Assembly (NCBI RefSeq): GCF_002102355.1
Contig: NZ_LQPT01000081.1
Location: 186,001-250,000 of the forward strand
Length of the DNA: 64,000 bases
Direction: 5' to 3'
From: Mycobacterium sherrisii
GTDB taxonomy: Bacteria > Actinomycetota > Actinomycetes > Mycobacteriales > Mycobacteriaceae
A program made the position numbers and the translations under genes. Each line of letters begins with the position of its first letter. Position 1 is the stretch's first letter. Below the pieces are notes generated by a model. That model made no database searches and was not told where the DNA came from. It saw only the letters and a list, made by a program, of their open reading frames with translations. Positions 48,487-58,256 of this stretch are shown piece after piece.

Positions 48487-49415
48487 CCACGCGCACCGGC
48501 GTCGACCCGGCCGCGACGTTCACGTCGCGCCGAAACTTGTTGGTTCGCCGCTTTCTTCGCAATAGGCCGGCCGCGGCCGCACTGGTCCTGCTGGCGCTGG
48601 CATTCGTCGGTTGCTACGCATTGCCGCCGCTGTTGCCCTACAGCTATCTCGATCTGGACCTGCACGCGCTGCTGCAGCCGCCGTCGACGCGGCACTGGTT
48701 CGGCACCAATGCCCTGGGACAGGATCTGCTGGCCCGCACCCTGACCGGGATGCAGAAATCGCTACTGATCGGCGTATGCGTTGCCGTGATCTCGACCACC
48801 ATCGCCGCGACCGTCGGATCGATCGCCGGTTATTTCGGGGGCTGGCGGGATCGCACGCTGATGTGGCTGGTGGATCTGCTGCTGGTGGTGCCCAGTTTCC
48901 TGCTGATCGCCATCGTCACGCCGCGCACCAAGCAGTCGAACAGCGTTCTGTGGCTCATCGTGTTGCTCGCCGCCTTCGGCTGGATGGTCAGCTCACGGAT
49001 GGTGCGCGGCCTGACCATGAGCTTGCGAGAGCGCGAATTCGTCCGCGCGGCACGGTATATGGGCGTTTCAAGTCGGCGGGTGATCGTTCACCACATCGTG
49101 CCGAACGTGGCCTCGATCCTGATCATCGACGCCACCCTGAACGTAGGTTTCGCGATTCTCGCGGAGACCGGGTTGAGCTTTTTGGGGTTCGGCGTTCAGC
49201 CGCCGGACGTCTCACTGGGCACCCTGATCGCCGAAGGCACGCCCTCGGCGACCACGTTCCCCTGGGTTTTCCTGTTCCCGGGCGCGGCGTTGGTCGCGAT
49301 TGTGTTGTGCGCGAACCTCGCCGGTGACGGACTGCGCGACGCCGTCGATCCGTCCGCGCGGCCCGTCCCCCGCAAGCCACGCAAGAAACGAAAGACGGCG
49401 GGGCGGCCGCGGTGA
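48483..49415 (+). CDS. oppC: Oligopeptide ABC transporter permease OppC
   Basis: 310-aa second permease. Six helices, N-terminal OppC domain ([22 protein letters not shown]), EAA loop ([22 protein letters not shown]), and a Lys/Arg-rich C-terminal tail ([12 protein letters not shown]) that is longer than in Rv1282c. ATG at 48483 overlaps the oppB stop by 4 nt (ATGA). Confidence 0.95.
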   Translation: MTTRTGVDPAATFTSRRNLLVRRFLRNRPAAAALVLLALAFVGCYALPPLLPYSYLDLDLHALLQPPSTRHWFGTNALGQDLLARTLTGMQKSLLIGVCVAVISTTIAATVGSIAGYFGGWRDRTLMWLVDLLLVVPSFLLIAIVTPRTKQSNSVLWLIVLLAAFGWMVSSRMVRGLTMSLREREFVRAARYMGVSSRRVIVHHIVPNVASILIIDATLNVGFAILAETGLSFLGFGVQPPDVSLGTLIAEGTPSATTFPWVFLFPGAALVAIVLCANLAGDGLRDAVDPSARPVPRKPRKKRKTAGRPR

Positions 49416-51247
49416 GCGCCCTGCTGCAGGTGACCGATCTCGGGGTCACGTTCGACACCGGGGACGTGCGGGTGCCCGCCGTGCGCGGCGCGACGTACCA
49501 CATCGATCCCGGCGAAGTGCTGGCCATCGTCGGCGAATCCGGCTCGGGCAAAAGCACCGCGGCCATGGCCGTGGTCGGGCTGCTGCCGGAGTACGGACAG
49601 GTTTCGGGATCGGTGCGGTTGCAGGGCCGGGAGCTACTCGGGCTTCCCGACCAGGCGATGTCGCAGATCCGCGGCAAGACGATCGGCACCGTGTTCCAGG
49701 ACCCGATGTCGGCGCTGACGCCGGTCTACACCGTCGGGGACCAAATCGCCGAAGCCATCACCGTCCACCACCGCGACGTCGGCCGGGCAGCCGCGCGCAA
49801 GCGGGCGGTGGAGCTGCTCGAGCTTGTCGGCATCGCGCAGCCGGACCGCCGGGCGAAAGCATTCCCGCACGAGTTGTCCGGTGGCGAGCGGCAGCGGGTG
49901 GTCATCGCGATCGCGATCGCCAACGATCCGGATCTGCTGATCTGTGACGAGCCGACCACCGCGCTCGACGTGACGGTGCAGGCGCAGATTCTCGACGTGC
50001 TGCGGACGGCCCGCGACGTCACCGGCGCCGGTGTGCTGATCATCACCCACGATCTGGGGGTGGTCTCGGAGTTCGCCGACCGCGCGATGGTCATGTACGC
50101 CGGGCGTGCCGTCGAGATCGCGACGGTCGACGCGCTGTACCGAGACCGCCGCATGCCCTACACGGTTGGGCTGCTCGGGTCGGTACCGCGGTTGGATGCC
50201 GCGCAGGGCACCCGGCTGATCCCGATTCCGGGCGCACCGCCCACCGTCGCCGAGCCGGTGCCCGACGCCTGCCCGTTCGCGCCGCGCTGTCCGCTGGTGA
50301 TCGAAGAGTGCCGTGCTGCCGAACCGCCGTTGCTTCCCGTCGCGGACGGGCACCGGGCGGCCTGCATTCGCACCGACGACGTCGCGGGTCGCAGTGCCGC
50401 CGAAATCTTCGCCGTGTCAACGCATCCGAGCGGCGCGGCCGCGGCGGACGGCGAACGCGACGTGGTGCTACGGGTCACCGACCTCGCCAAGACCTACCCC
50501 CTGACCAAGGGCGTCATCTTCCGCCGGAGGATGGGCGAAGTACGGGCCGTAGACGGCATCAGCTTCACCTTGGAGCGCGGCCGCACGTTGGCGATCGTCG
50601 GGGAGTCCGGGTCGGGCAAATCGACCACGTTGCAACAGATCCTGGAACTGGCACCTCCGCAGTCGGGCGCTGTCGAGGTGCTGGGCGCCGACGTGGCGGG
50701 GCTGAGCCCGCAGCGCCGCCGCGCGCTGCGACGCGACATCCAGGTGGTGTTCCAAGATCCGGTAGCGTCGCTGGATCCCCGGCTTCCCGTTTCCGAGGTC
50801 ATCGCCGAGCCCCTGCAGGCGAACGGGTTTCGTAAGAGCGAGGCCGACGCGCGAGTCGCGGAGCTGCTGGACATCGTCGGCCTGCGGCACGCCGACGCCG
50901 CGCGCTACCCGGCCGAGTTCTCCGGCGGCCAGAAGCAGCGGATCGGCATCGCGCGGGCGCTGGCGTTGCGGCCCAAGATATTGGCGCTCGACGAGCCGGT
51001 ATCGGCGCTGGACGTGTCGATCCAAGCCGGGATCATCAACCTGCTGCTCGACCTGCAGGACCGCTTCGAGTTGTCATATCTGTTTGTCTCGCATGATCTT
51101 TCGGTCGTCAGGCATCTGGCACATCGCGTTGTGGTGCTCTATCGCGGCGCTATCGTCGAGCAGGGCGACAGCGACGAGGTTTTCACCGATCCACAGCACG
51201 AGTACACCCAGCGGCTGCTGGCCGCGGTTCCGCGAGCGCATCGGTGA
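49412..51247 (+). CDS. oppD: Oligopeptide ABC transporter ATPase OppD (fused double ATPase)
   Basis: 611 aa, two ABC domains in one chain (the equivalents of OppD and OppF). Domain 1: Walker [10 protein letters not shown] (about residue 40), signature LSGGERQRV, Walker [13 protein letters not shown]. Domain 2 (from about residue 350): Walker [10 protein letters not shown], signature FSGGQKQRI, Walker [12 protein letters not shown]. An oligopeptide-transporter C-terminal segment with cysteines ([16 protein letters not shown]) lies between them and may bind a metal cluster. Both catalytic glutamates are present. GTG start at 49412 overlaps the oppC stop. Confidence 0.95.
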   Translation: MSALLQVTDLGVTFDTGDVRVPAVRGATYHIDPGEVLAIVGESGSGKSTAAMAVVGLLPEYGQVSGSVRLQGRELLGLPDQAMSQIRGKTIGTVFQDPMSALTPVYTVGDQIAEAITVHHRDVGRAAARKRAVELLELVGIAQPDRRAKAFPHELSGGERQRVVIAIAIANDPDLLICDEPTTALDVTVQAQILDVLRTARDVTGAGVLIITHDLGVVSEFADRAMVMYAGRAVEIATVDALYRDRRMPYTVGLLGSVPRLDAAQGTRLIPIPGAPPTVAEPVPDACPFAPRCPLVIEECRAAEPPLLPVADGHRAACIRTDDVAGRSAAEIFAVSTHPSGAAAADGERDVVLRVTDLAKTYPLTKGVIFRRRMGEVRAVDGISFTLERGRTLAIVGESGSGKSTTLQQILELAPPQSGAVEVLGADVAGLSPQRRRALRRDIQVVFQDPVASLDPRLPVSEVIAEPLQANGFRKSEADARVAELLDIVGLRHADAARYPAEFSGGQKQRIGIARALALRPKILALDEPVSALDVSIQAGIINLLLDLQDRFELSYLFVSHDLSVVRHLAHRVVVLYRGAIVEQGDSDEVFTDPQHEYTQRLLAAVPRAHR

Positions 51248-52947
51248 TGTCGCGGCTGGTTAGCATCGGCAGGGTGACGGTGATGCCGAGGACCCGCAAG
51301 ATCGCGGCGCTGGCGATGGCGTCGGTGCTGCTGGTCGCCGGATGCTCCACCGGTTACCAGGACCTGCCCGAGACCCGGGCCGCGCAGCTCGGCGCGGACA
51401 GCGACATCAACCCGCAAGATCCCGCCACGCTGCGGGAGGGTGGCGACCTGCGACTACCGCTGACGGCCTTCCCGGACAACTTCAACCAGTTGAACATCGA
51501 CGGCAACACCTCCGACACCGCCGCGGTGCTCGGGGCCACGCTGCCGGGGGCGTTCATGACCCAGCCCGACGGGACGCTGCGGCTCAACACCGACTACTTC
51601 CTCGGTGCCGAACTGACCGGCACCAACCCCCAAACCGTCACATACACAATCAATCCCAAGGCGACCTGGAGCGACGGCACCCCGATCACCTGGGAAGACC
51701 TCAAGTCCGAAGTCGAGGCGTGCAACGGTCACGACAAGCGGTACCTGATCGCCAGCCGGGCCGGCTTCGAACGCGTGCGGTCGGTGACCCGCGGAGTCGA
51801 CGACCGGCAGGCGGTGGTCACCTTCTCCGTTCCATATTCCGAATGGCGGGGGATGTTCGCCGGGGGGATACAGCCCCACCGCATGACGGCCAATCCGGAG
51901 GTCTTCAACACCGGTCAGCTCGAGCGTCCGGGGCCGTCGGCCGGCCCGTTCATCGTGTCCACCATCGACCGGACCGCCCAGCGCATCGTGCTGACCCGCA
52001 ACCCCCGCTGGTGGGGCCGCAAGCCACGGCTGAACTCGATCACCTTCCTGGTGCTCGACGTGTCGGCGATCATCCCCGCGTTGCAGAACAAGGCGATCGA
52101 CACGGCGGGCATCACCACGCTCGACGATATGGTGACCGCCCAACGCACACCGGGCATCGTGATCCGCCGCGCGCCGGCCCCCACCTGGTTCCACTTGACC
52201 TTCAACGGCGCCGCGGGGTCGATCATGGCCGACGAGCGGTTGCGGCTGGCGATTTGTCAGGGCATCGACCGCCAGGCCATCGTCGACGTCGTCCAGCACG
52301 GGCTGACCACCCATCCCACGCCGCTGAACAACCACATCTATGTGGCCGGCCAGGTCGGATACCAAAACAACAGCGCACCAGGCGATTACAATCCGGACAA
52401 GGCCCGCCGCGACCTAGATGCCATGGGCTGGAAGCTGCACGACGGGGTGCGGGAGAAGGACGGCAAGCAGCTGATCGTGCGCGACGTGCTGTTCGACGCG
52501 CCGGCCAACCGCCAGGTCGCGATGGTCGCGCAGAACAGCCTGGCGCAGATCGGCGTGAAGCTGGTCCTCGACGTCAAAGCCGGCAACGGTTTCTTCAGCC
52601 AGTACATTGGCGTCGGCGATTTCGATATCGCCCAGTTCGGGTGGGCGGGCAATGCGTTCCCGCTGTCGGCGCTTCCGCAGATCTACACCTCGGACGGCGA
52701 CAGTAATTTCGGCAAGATCGGCGACGCCGCGATCGATGCAAAGATCGCCGAGACGCTCTCGGAGCTGGACCAGGACAAGGCCCGGGCGCTCGCGAATCAA
52801 GTGGACTCGATGATCTGGCGGGAGGGGTTCAACCTGCCGCTGTTCCAGTCGCCCGGCAACCACGCGGTGCGCAGCGATCTGGCCAACTTCGGTGCACCGG
52901 GGCTTGCCGACATCGACTACACCGCAATCGGATTCATGCGGACTTGA
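51244..52947 (+). CDS. oppA: Oligopeptide-binding lipoprotein OppA
   Basis: Extracytoplasmic solute-binding protein (SBP_bac_5 family), up to 567 aa. Lipoprotein signal [14 protein letters not shown], so Cys at about residue 33 is the lipid anchor. Conserved blocks: [60 protein letters not shown], and a C-terminal [23 protein letters not shown] 51244 overlaps the oppD stop (GTGA); ATG 51247 or 51283 also precede the signal peptide. It ends by overlapping the convergent hydrolase gene by 14 nt. Confidence 0.94.
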   Translation: MMSRLVSIGRVTVMPRTRKIAALAMASVLLVAGCSTGYQDLPETRAAQLGADSDINPQDPATLREGGDLRLPLTAFPDNFNQLNIDGNTSDTAAVLGATLPGAFMTQPDGTLRLNTDYFLGAELTGTNPQTVTYTINPKATWSDGTPITWEDLKSEVEACNGHDKRYLIASRAGFERVRSVTRGVDDRQAVVTFSVPYSEWRGMFAGGIQPHRMTANPEVFNTGQLERPGPSAGPFIVSTIDRTAQRIVLTRNPRWWGRKPRLNSITFLVLDVSAIIPALQNKAIDTAGITTLDDMVTAQRTPGIVIRRAPAPTWFHLTFNGAAGSIMADERLRLAICQGIDRQAIVDVVQHGLTTHPTPLNNHIYVAGQVGYQNNSAPGDYNPDKARRDLDAMGWKLHDGVREKDGKQLIVRDVLFDAPANRQVAMVAQNSLAQIGVKLVLDVKAGNGFFSQYIGVGDFDIAQFGWAGNAFPLSALPQIYTSDGDSNFGKIGDAAIDAKIAETLSELDQDKARALANQVDSMIWREGFNLPLFQSPGNHAVRSDLANFGAPGLADIDYTAIGFMRT

Positions 52948-54181
52948 CCCGCCGCTGCAGCGGCAGGGCCGGTAATGCACCCTCGACGATGGCCGCCGCC
53001 CGCACCGCCTTCCACAACACCCGCAGGGCGGGACGCGCCGGCAGCATATCCAGCGCGGGTCCCCGTCCGGGTAGCGTGTCGATGTCGCCGCGGCACACCG
53101 CCGCGGCGACGGCCAGCGCGGCCGGCTCACGAAAATCCAGCACGCTGTGCGCCGTGGCGGGCAACGCCAGCAGCACCGCGCCGGGTACCAGCGACGCCAC
53201 CCGCTCGGCCACCGCGCGCGGCGTCACCAGATCTCGGCCGCCGGATATCACGACCGTGGGCCAGTTGAATTTCGGCATCTCGCTTACCAGATCATAGGGT
53301 TCACTCTCGAAAGCCTCTGTTACATCCATGATTTCGCGCATCGCAGCGGCGGGATCGAACGGCAGGCCATCCGGTTCGGCCGCATAGTCGAGTTCGCGGA
53401 ACGCGATGCGGCTGACCAGGTCGACCTCGTGGCGGTAGGCCACGTTGAGGCTGACGATTGCGGACATACGAGACAGGGCCCACCACAGGAGTTTTCGGCC
53501 GCTCAACAACAGGTCCAGTTCACGGTCCAGCAGCGACGCCCCACCGTAGGCGTAACTGGTGGTGGCGATCTCTGCCGCCGATCCGGCCAACAGTCCCGCG
53601 TCGACCAGCTTGCGGACTTTTGGCACCAGCGCGGCGGTTTCCGGTGTACCGCCGTCGAAGAGCAGGCCGCGAACCGCGTCGCGGACCAGCACGATGTCGT
53701 GGCGCGACAGCAGTGGCGAATCGAGAATCATCGCGTGCACCCGGCCGGGGTGACGCACGCCCAGACCGGCCGCGATGTAGCTGCCGTAGGACGTGCCGTA
53801 GGTGACGGTGGAGTCGACCCTGGCGTCGTCGAGTACGGCGGCGATGTCGTCCACCACTTGGTCGACGGTGATCGCTTCGGGCGGTAGGTCGGCGCCGGAG
53901 TCGTCCTGCCGCGACATTCCGATGCCGCGATGTTCGATCATGATGACGTCGAGCCCGGCGTTGGCCGCGCGGCGGCGCAACCCCTTGTAGACCTGTAGCG
54001 AGGCCACACCCGGACCACCGGGGACGATGACCAGCGGATGGGCGGACTTGCGTCCGGTGCGCACGTAGTACAGATCGAACTCGTCGGGGCTGCCCGGAAA
54101 GATCGGCCGCCGGACCGGGCGGACGCCGGGCATTCCGGCAAGCTTCTGCCGCACCCGACGCCGTTTCGCGTGTATTGCCAT
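52934..54181 (-). CDS. Alpha/beta hydrolase, proline iminopeptidase (S33) type
   Basis: 415 aa. Oxyanion segment VIVPGGPGVASL (family HGGPG with His replaced by Pro), nucleophile elbow GTSYGSY, Asp in SGGRDLVTPRA and His in ATAHSVLDF complete a catalytic triad. S33 enzymes remove N-terminal proline or similar residues; other members are general hydrolases, so specificity is open. A hydrolase beside the oligopeptide importer would make sense as a peptide-degrading partner, but this is inference. In M. tuberculosis the corresponding position holds Rv1279 (a GMC oxidoreductase), which is missing here. Confidence 0.85.
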   Translation of the reverse strand: MAIHAKRRRVRQKLAGMPGVRPVRRPIFPGSPDEFDLYYVRTGRKSAHPLVIVPGGPGVASLQVYKGLRRRAANAGLDVIMIEHRGIGMSRQDDSGADLPPEAITVDQVVDDIAAVLDDARVDSTVTYGTSYGSYIAAGLGVRHPGRVHAMILDSPLLSRHDIVLVRDAVRGLLFDGGTPETAALVPKVRKLVDAGLLAGSAAEIATTSYAYGGASLLDRELDLLLSGRKLLWWALSRMSAIVSLNVAYRHEVDLVSRIAFRELDYAAEPDGLPFDPAAAMREIMDVTEAFESEPYDLVSEMPKFNWPTVVISGGRDLVTPRAVAERVASLVPGAVLLALPATAHSVLDFREPAALAVAAAVCRGDIDTLPGRGPALDMLPARPALRVLWKAVRAAAIVEGALPALPLQRRVKSA

Positions 54182-54249
54182 CGCCGCTTATTCTGCCTAG
54201 CCCGACGGCGATCAGCAGCACGGCGCTCGGCGCCGCTCGGGTTGTCGTC

Positions 54250-56871
54250 CTAGACCGTCAAGTCGATGCGGTGCGCACCCTTCACGCCGTCGTAGCGGTC
54301 GGGGCTGCAGGTCAATACGATCACCTGCCCGTGCGCGCCGACGGTGTCGAACACCTCGCCCATCTTGGCGAGCCGGTCGGGGTCGGTGAAGCCGAGCGCG
54401 TCGTCGACCACCACCGGGACCGCGTCTTCCTTGGCGACCAGGGCGGCACCGGCGAGTCGCGCCAGGATCCCGAGTTGCTCCTTGGCCCCACCCGACAGCG
54501 AGTCGTAGGGCACCGTGACGCCGTCGAGGGTTCGGCTGCGGATGCAGAGGTCGCTGTCGATGTCGACTTCGAAAGTCGGCCCGAACACCGGACGACCGAG
54601 CCGCTGCAACTCCGTGCGATACGGCTCGACATAGCCCAACCGCGTGGTGTCGCGGTGGCGCGACATCACCGACCGCAGCAGCTGTGCGGCCCGGGCCCGG
54701 CTGCCGATCCGTGCGTGCTGGCTGGCCGCATGCTCACGCTCCGTCTGCGCGGCATCGAGCTGGCCCTGCCGGCCTTCACTGCCGAAAACCGAGAGCTCGA
54801 TGGCCAATTCGCGCAGCTGCACGGTCGCCTCATCGTGGCGGCGGCGCAGCGATTCGGCGGCCTCGGTGGCCGCGGCCAGTTCGGCCGTCACGGCTTCCGG
54901 CGCCGCGGCGGCCAGTTGCCGGTCCAGTTCGTCGGCCCGCTGCTGCGCCGCCGCTGCGGCGCGTTGGCCGGTCTGTGCCGACGCGGCCAGGTCCTCGTCG
55001 CTCACCGAGGAGCGCTCGTGAACGAGCTGGTCGGCGGCCCTGCTGAATTCGGCTTGCTGGGTCGCCACGTCGTTGCGTAACACCGTTGCGGTGGTGGAGG
55101 TTTCGGTGAGTCGGGTGTCGGAGGCCACGGCGTCGCGACGGCGGGCCTCGCAGTCGGCGGTCGCGGTGAGCAGGGCTGCTTGCGCGGCGTCGAGTTCGGC
55201 GCGGGCGGTGTCGATATCGACGGCGAAAAGGTCGGGCTCGGCCGGTTGATCGGCACGCAGCCGGGCCAGCCGTTCCCGTAGCAGGTCGATGTCGTCGTCG
55301 CCACACACCCCGGACAGGGTCGCGGTCAGTTGATCGCGGCTGCTCTGCAATTCACGGCGACGCTGGTCGGCCGATCGCGCGGCGGCCAGATCAGCGACCC
55401 CACCGGCCGCCAACGCGGCAGCCAATTCATGTTGTGCCGCAGCGTGTTTCGCCTGAACGTCGAGCGCGGTCGCGCCGGGGGTGATCCGCGCGGTCAGCAC
55501 ACCGGGAATCTCGATCTCGGTGGGACCGGTGCAAGTGGTGGACCAGGTCTTTCCGGCCGCCAACGATACGTGGTGTTGCCCGACGATGAGTTCGGTCGCG
55601 GCGACGGCGGTGAAGTCGATTGCCGCAGAGATTAACTCGAGCTGGTCGCCGGTCCGGTCGACGGCCGCGGCGGCACTTTCGATCCGCCCAAGCAGCTCCT
55701 CGGTGACGACGATCCGGTCCAGCTCGGCGGTGATGCGGTCGCGGTCGCGCTGGATCGTGTCGATCTTGGCCAGTCGTGCGGCCAGGCGATCGATCTCGTC
55801 GCGGCCGCACAGTTGATCGACGGTGTGCCGTGCAACATCGGCCCGGGCCTGCAGGTCGGCCACGACCTGGGTGGCCTGCCGCAGCGCGGCCCCGGCCGCG
55901 TCGGCCTCGGCACGCGCCGCGGACTCGGCCTCCACGGCTTGCTGTGCGGCGGCCTCCGCGGCGGCGACGGCCGCTGCGCGGGCGTCGATGTCGGCCACCA
56001 GTCGCAGCCGCCCGGTGTGTGCGGCGGTGGCGGCGTTGCTGGTGGCGGCCGCGGCGGACGCGACCAACGTGGCTTCCCGCGCTTGGCGGGTGAGGTCGGC
56101 GATCTTGTCTGCCGCGGCCCGTGCGCAGGCCAGTCGCGGCCCCGTCGCGACTTGCAGCTGCGACAACTCGGCGACCTGCGCGGTCAGCGCGGCGTGGCGA
56201 CGCACCCGGTCGTCGACCTCGTCGACCGCCGCCTGGCACTCGGCAACGGCGGCCTCCACCTGGTCCAGCCGGGAGATGGCCGTGGCCCACTCGCCGGTGG
56301 GCCGTCCGGTGCCGGTGAAATAACGGGCATATTCCGCGTCGATCCGCTCGATCAGCAGTGGCTCGTTGCCCGACAGCGCGGCCTGGTCGCCGGCCGCGAC
56401 GTCGAGTGCGCGCGACAGCGCATCGCAACCGGACAGGTCGACCGGGGAGGTCGAGGTGGCCTGCAGGACGCGCTGCGCATGCCACAGATCGTTGTCCACC
56501 GTCTCCGCGAGCATCACACGTACCCGGTCGTGCGCTTCATCACCGGTCAGTTGCTCGCGGCGCGGCGCCAGCACGGTCAACTCCGTCTCACACTTTTTGT
56601 GGAAACGCTTGCGGTACACGAATCGGTATGTACCGCAGCTGATTTCAGCCGTGACCTCGGAACCGACATCGCTGTTGGTTGGCTTGACCTGCTTGACTTC
56701 CTTTTTGGTCGAGCGGTCCCTTGACTCCAGAAGCAGGTCCAGCGCCTCGATCATGGACGACTTGCCGATCTCGTTGGCGCCGCTGACCACGACCACCCCG
56801 CGGTCGGGGAATTCGATCTCGCGGTGCCGGATTCCCCGGTAGTTCGTCAGGACCAGCCGGTGCAGCTTCAT
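54250..56871 (-). CDS. SbcC/Rad50-like coiled-coil ATPase, Rv1278-like
   Basis: 873 aa, close to Rv1278. Split ABC ATPase: Walker A GANEIGKSS (31-39) after the LTNYRGIRHREIEFPDRG N-terminus. At the C-terminal end are the signature SLSGGAKEQLG (about 791-801) and Walker B PVVVDDALGF, with Asp in place of the usual Glu. The middle is Ala/Glu/Arg coiled coil broken by a beta-rich segment (about 415-470) where Rad50 has its zinc hook. No CxxC hook is present. Two similar segments, QLCGRDEIDRLAARLAKI (353-370) and GVCGDDDIDLLRERLARL (521-538), flank it. Probably acts with the adjacent nuclease on DNA ends. ATG at 56871 overlaps the nuclease stop by 4 nt. Confidence 0.9.
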   Translation of the reverse strand: MKLHRLVLTNYRGIRHREIEFPDRGVVVVSGANEIGKSSMIEALDLLLESRDRSTKKEVKQVKPTNSDVGSEVTAEISCGTYRFVYRKRFHKKCETELTVLAPRREQLTGDEAHDRVRVMLAETVDNDLWHAQRVLQATSTSPVDLSGCDALSRALDVAAGDQAALSGNEPLLIERIDAEYARYFTGTGRPTGEWATAISRLDQVEAAVAECQAAVDEVDDRVRRHAALTAQVAELSQLQVATGPRLACARAAADKIADLTRQAREATLVASAAAATSNAATAAHTGRLRLVADIDARAAAVAAAEAAAQQAVEAESAARAEADAAGAALRQATQVVADLQARADVARHTVDQLCGRDEIDRLAARLAKIDTIQRDRDRITAELDRIVVTEELLGRIESAAAAVDRTGDQLELISAAIDFTAVAATELIVGQHHVSLAAGKTWSTTCTGPTEIEIPGVLTARITPGATALDVQAKHAAAQHELAAALAAGGVADLAAARSADQRRRELQSSRDQLTATLSGVCGDDDIDLLRERLARLRADQPAEPDLFAVDIDTARAELDAAQAALLTATADCEARRRDAVASDTRLTETSTTATVLRNDVATQQAEFSRAADQLVHERSSVSDEDLAASAQTGQRAAAAAQQRADELDRQLAAAAPEAVTAELAAATEAAESLRRRHDEATVQLRELAIELSVFGSEGRQGQLDAAQTEREHAASQHARIGSRARAAQLLRSVMSRHRDTTRLGYVEPYRTELQRLGRPVFGPTFEVDIDSDLCIRSRTLDGVTVPYDSLSGGAKEQLGILARLAGAALVAKEDAVPVVVDDALGFTDPDRLAKMGEVFDTVGAHGQVIVLTCSPDRYDGVKGAHRIDLTV

Positions 56872-58016
56872 GCCGCGCCCCGATCGGTCAGCCGCAGCAA
56901 AAGCGCCAGCGCGGCCTGGGCGTCGCCGGCCGAATCGGGATCCTCGCCGCGGGCCGTGGCGACCAGCTCTTCGACCGCCGCTGCGGCGAACCCGCCGATG
57001 CCGAGATCGGTGAACTCGCCGTCGGCGGGGATGACGGCCAGCTCCGTGTGCCGTTCCCACATGCCCAGGTACGCGAACAGCCGCCCATAACGGTCCAGGC
57101 AGGCATCCAGCGCGGCTCGGTCCGTCACCGTCAGCGACCCCGTCAGTGCCAGCCGCACCACGGTGCGGTCCTTCTCGGTCATCAGGTCGAGATTCATGTC
57201 GAGATCGGCGATGTCGCGGCTGTTGTCGACCTGACGGTGCAGCGTGACGAACCGCCAGTGCCCTACTCGATGCGGTGTCACCGACACGGCGTTGGCTTCA
57301 TCGATGTCGACGACCAGCACGTGCCCGGGGTTGGATTCCACGTCGTCGAAGTTGGTGACTTCTGGCGACCCGGAGTACCAGATGCGGCCGCTGTCGCCGA
57401 CCTGGGTGAGCGAATGCTTGTCCCCGAGCGCGGCGTAGTGCACCACGCCGTGCGTGAGTGCGTGCTGCAGCGCGGCCAGCCGGATCAGCGACGGCTTGTC
57501 GCGGTCGGGATCGAGGACGTCGACGCCGCCGTGCGCGACGAGCACGCGGGTGGTTGGACTCTGGCCGGCCTCGATGCCGTCGAGGACCTCGGCGACCAGG
57601 TCGGTGGTCGGCGCCTTGGACCGCCATGGCGCCGCGACGATCTCGACACCGGGCCGCACGTGATGGATGCCGGGCCGGTCGAGCACGATGACGTTATCCG
57701 GGCATTCGGCCTTGAACAAGGCACCGGTGAACACCGACGACGCGTCGAGGGGATCGTGGTTGCCGGGCAACAGATAGACCGGAATCCCGATGGCGCGCAT
57801 GGCTTCCAGCGATTGACCGATCACCTGGGGAGCGAGTTGGTTGTGTTCGAAAACGTCGCCGGCAACCACGACGAACTCCGCGCCCACCTCGGCGGCCAGG
57901 GCGCCCAGGCCGGCCACCGCATCGCGGCGGGCGGCCGAGTACCGCGGCTGGGCGTCCCCGGCAAGGAAGTGCCGGGTCATGCCCAGCTGCCAGTCGGCGG
58001 TGTGCAGGAATCGCAT
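56868..58016 (-). CDS. SbcD/Mre11-like DNA repair exonuclease, Rv1277-like
   Basis: 382-aa calcineurin-like phosphoesterase. Motifs: HTADWQLG, VVAGDVFEHNQL, LLPGNHDPLD, VLVAHGGVD and ALGDKHSL. In the first motif the usual D-x-H is Asp8-Trp-Gln10, so one of the Mn ligands of Mre11 (His10 in Pyrococcus) is a Gln here. I recall the same DWQ in the mycobacterial family. First gene of the pair with the SbcC-like ATPase, overlapped by ATGA. Likely processes DNA ends or hairpins. Confidence 0.9.
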   Translation of the reverse strand: MRFLHTADWQLGMTRHFLAGDAQPRYSAARRDAVAGLGALAAEVGAEFVVVAGDVFEHNQLAPQVIGQSLEAMRAIGIPVYLLPGNHDPLDASSVFTGALFKAECPDNVIVLDRPGIHHVRPGVEIVAAPWRSKAPTTDLVAEVLDGIEAGQSPTTRVLVAHGGVDVLDPDRDKPSLIRLAALQHALTHGVVHYAALGDKHSLTQVGDSGRIWYSGSPEVTNFDDVESNPGHVLVVDIDEANAVSVTPHRVGHWRFVTLHRQVDNSRDIADLDMNLDLMTEKDRTVVRLALTGSLTVTDRAALDACLDRYGRLFAYLGMWERHTELAVIPADGEFTDLGIGGFAAAAVEELVATARGEDPDSAGDAQAALALLLRLTDRGAA

Positions 58017-58256
58017 CCCGGCGCTCCCTTCGGAATTGGCGTGGCTATCAGGGCACCGCGAAGTCTAAGTGGGTTCACCGACAACTCCGGGGACGCGCAC
58101 CGGCATGCCTCGACGCAGTATCGGCGGGTGTGTCGTTGTGCCCGGCTTTGAGCGACTTTCGCCGTGGTTGCACACTGGTGAAATTTCTCGTGTCACTTTC
58201 GTTTCTGCAGTCACAACGCGCGGTTTTGTGTCGGTGACCCGGCCTAGCTTCGGGGT

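Noticed and set aside
54182-54249. Possible small gene between the hydrolase and SbcC-like genes
   Set aside because: Only 68 nt, with no start and ribosome site.
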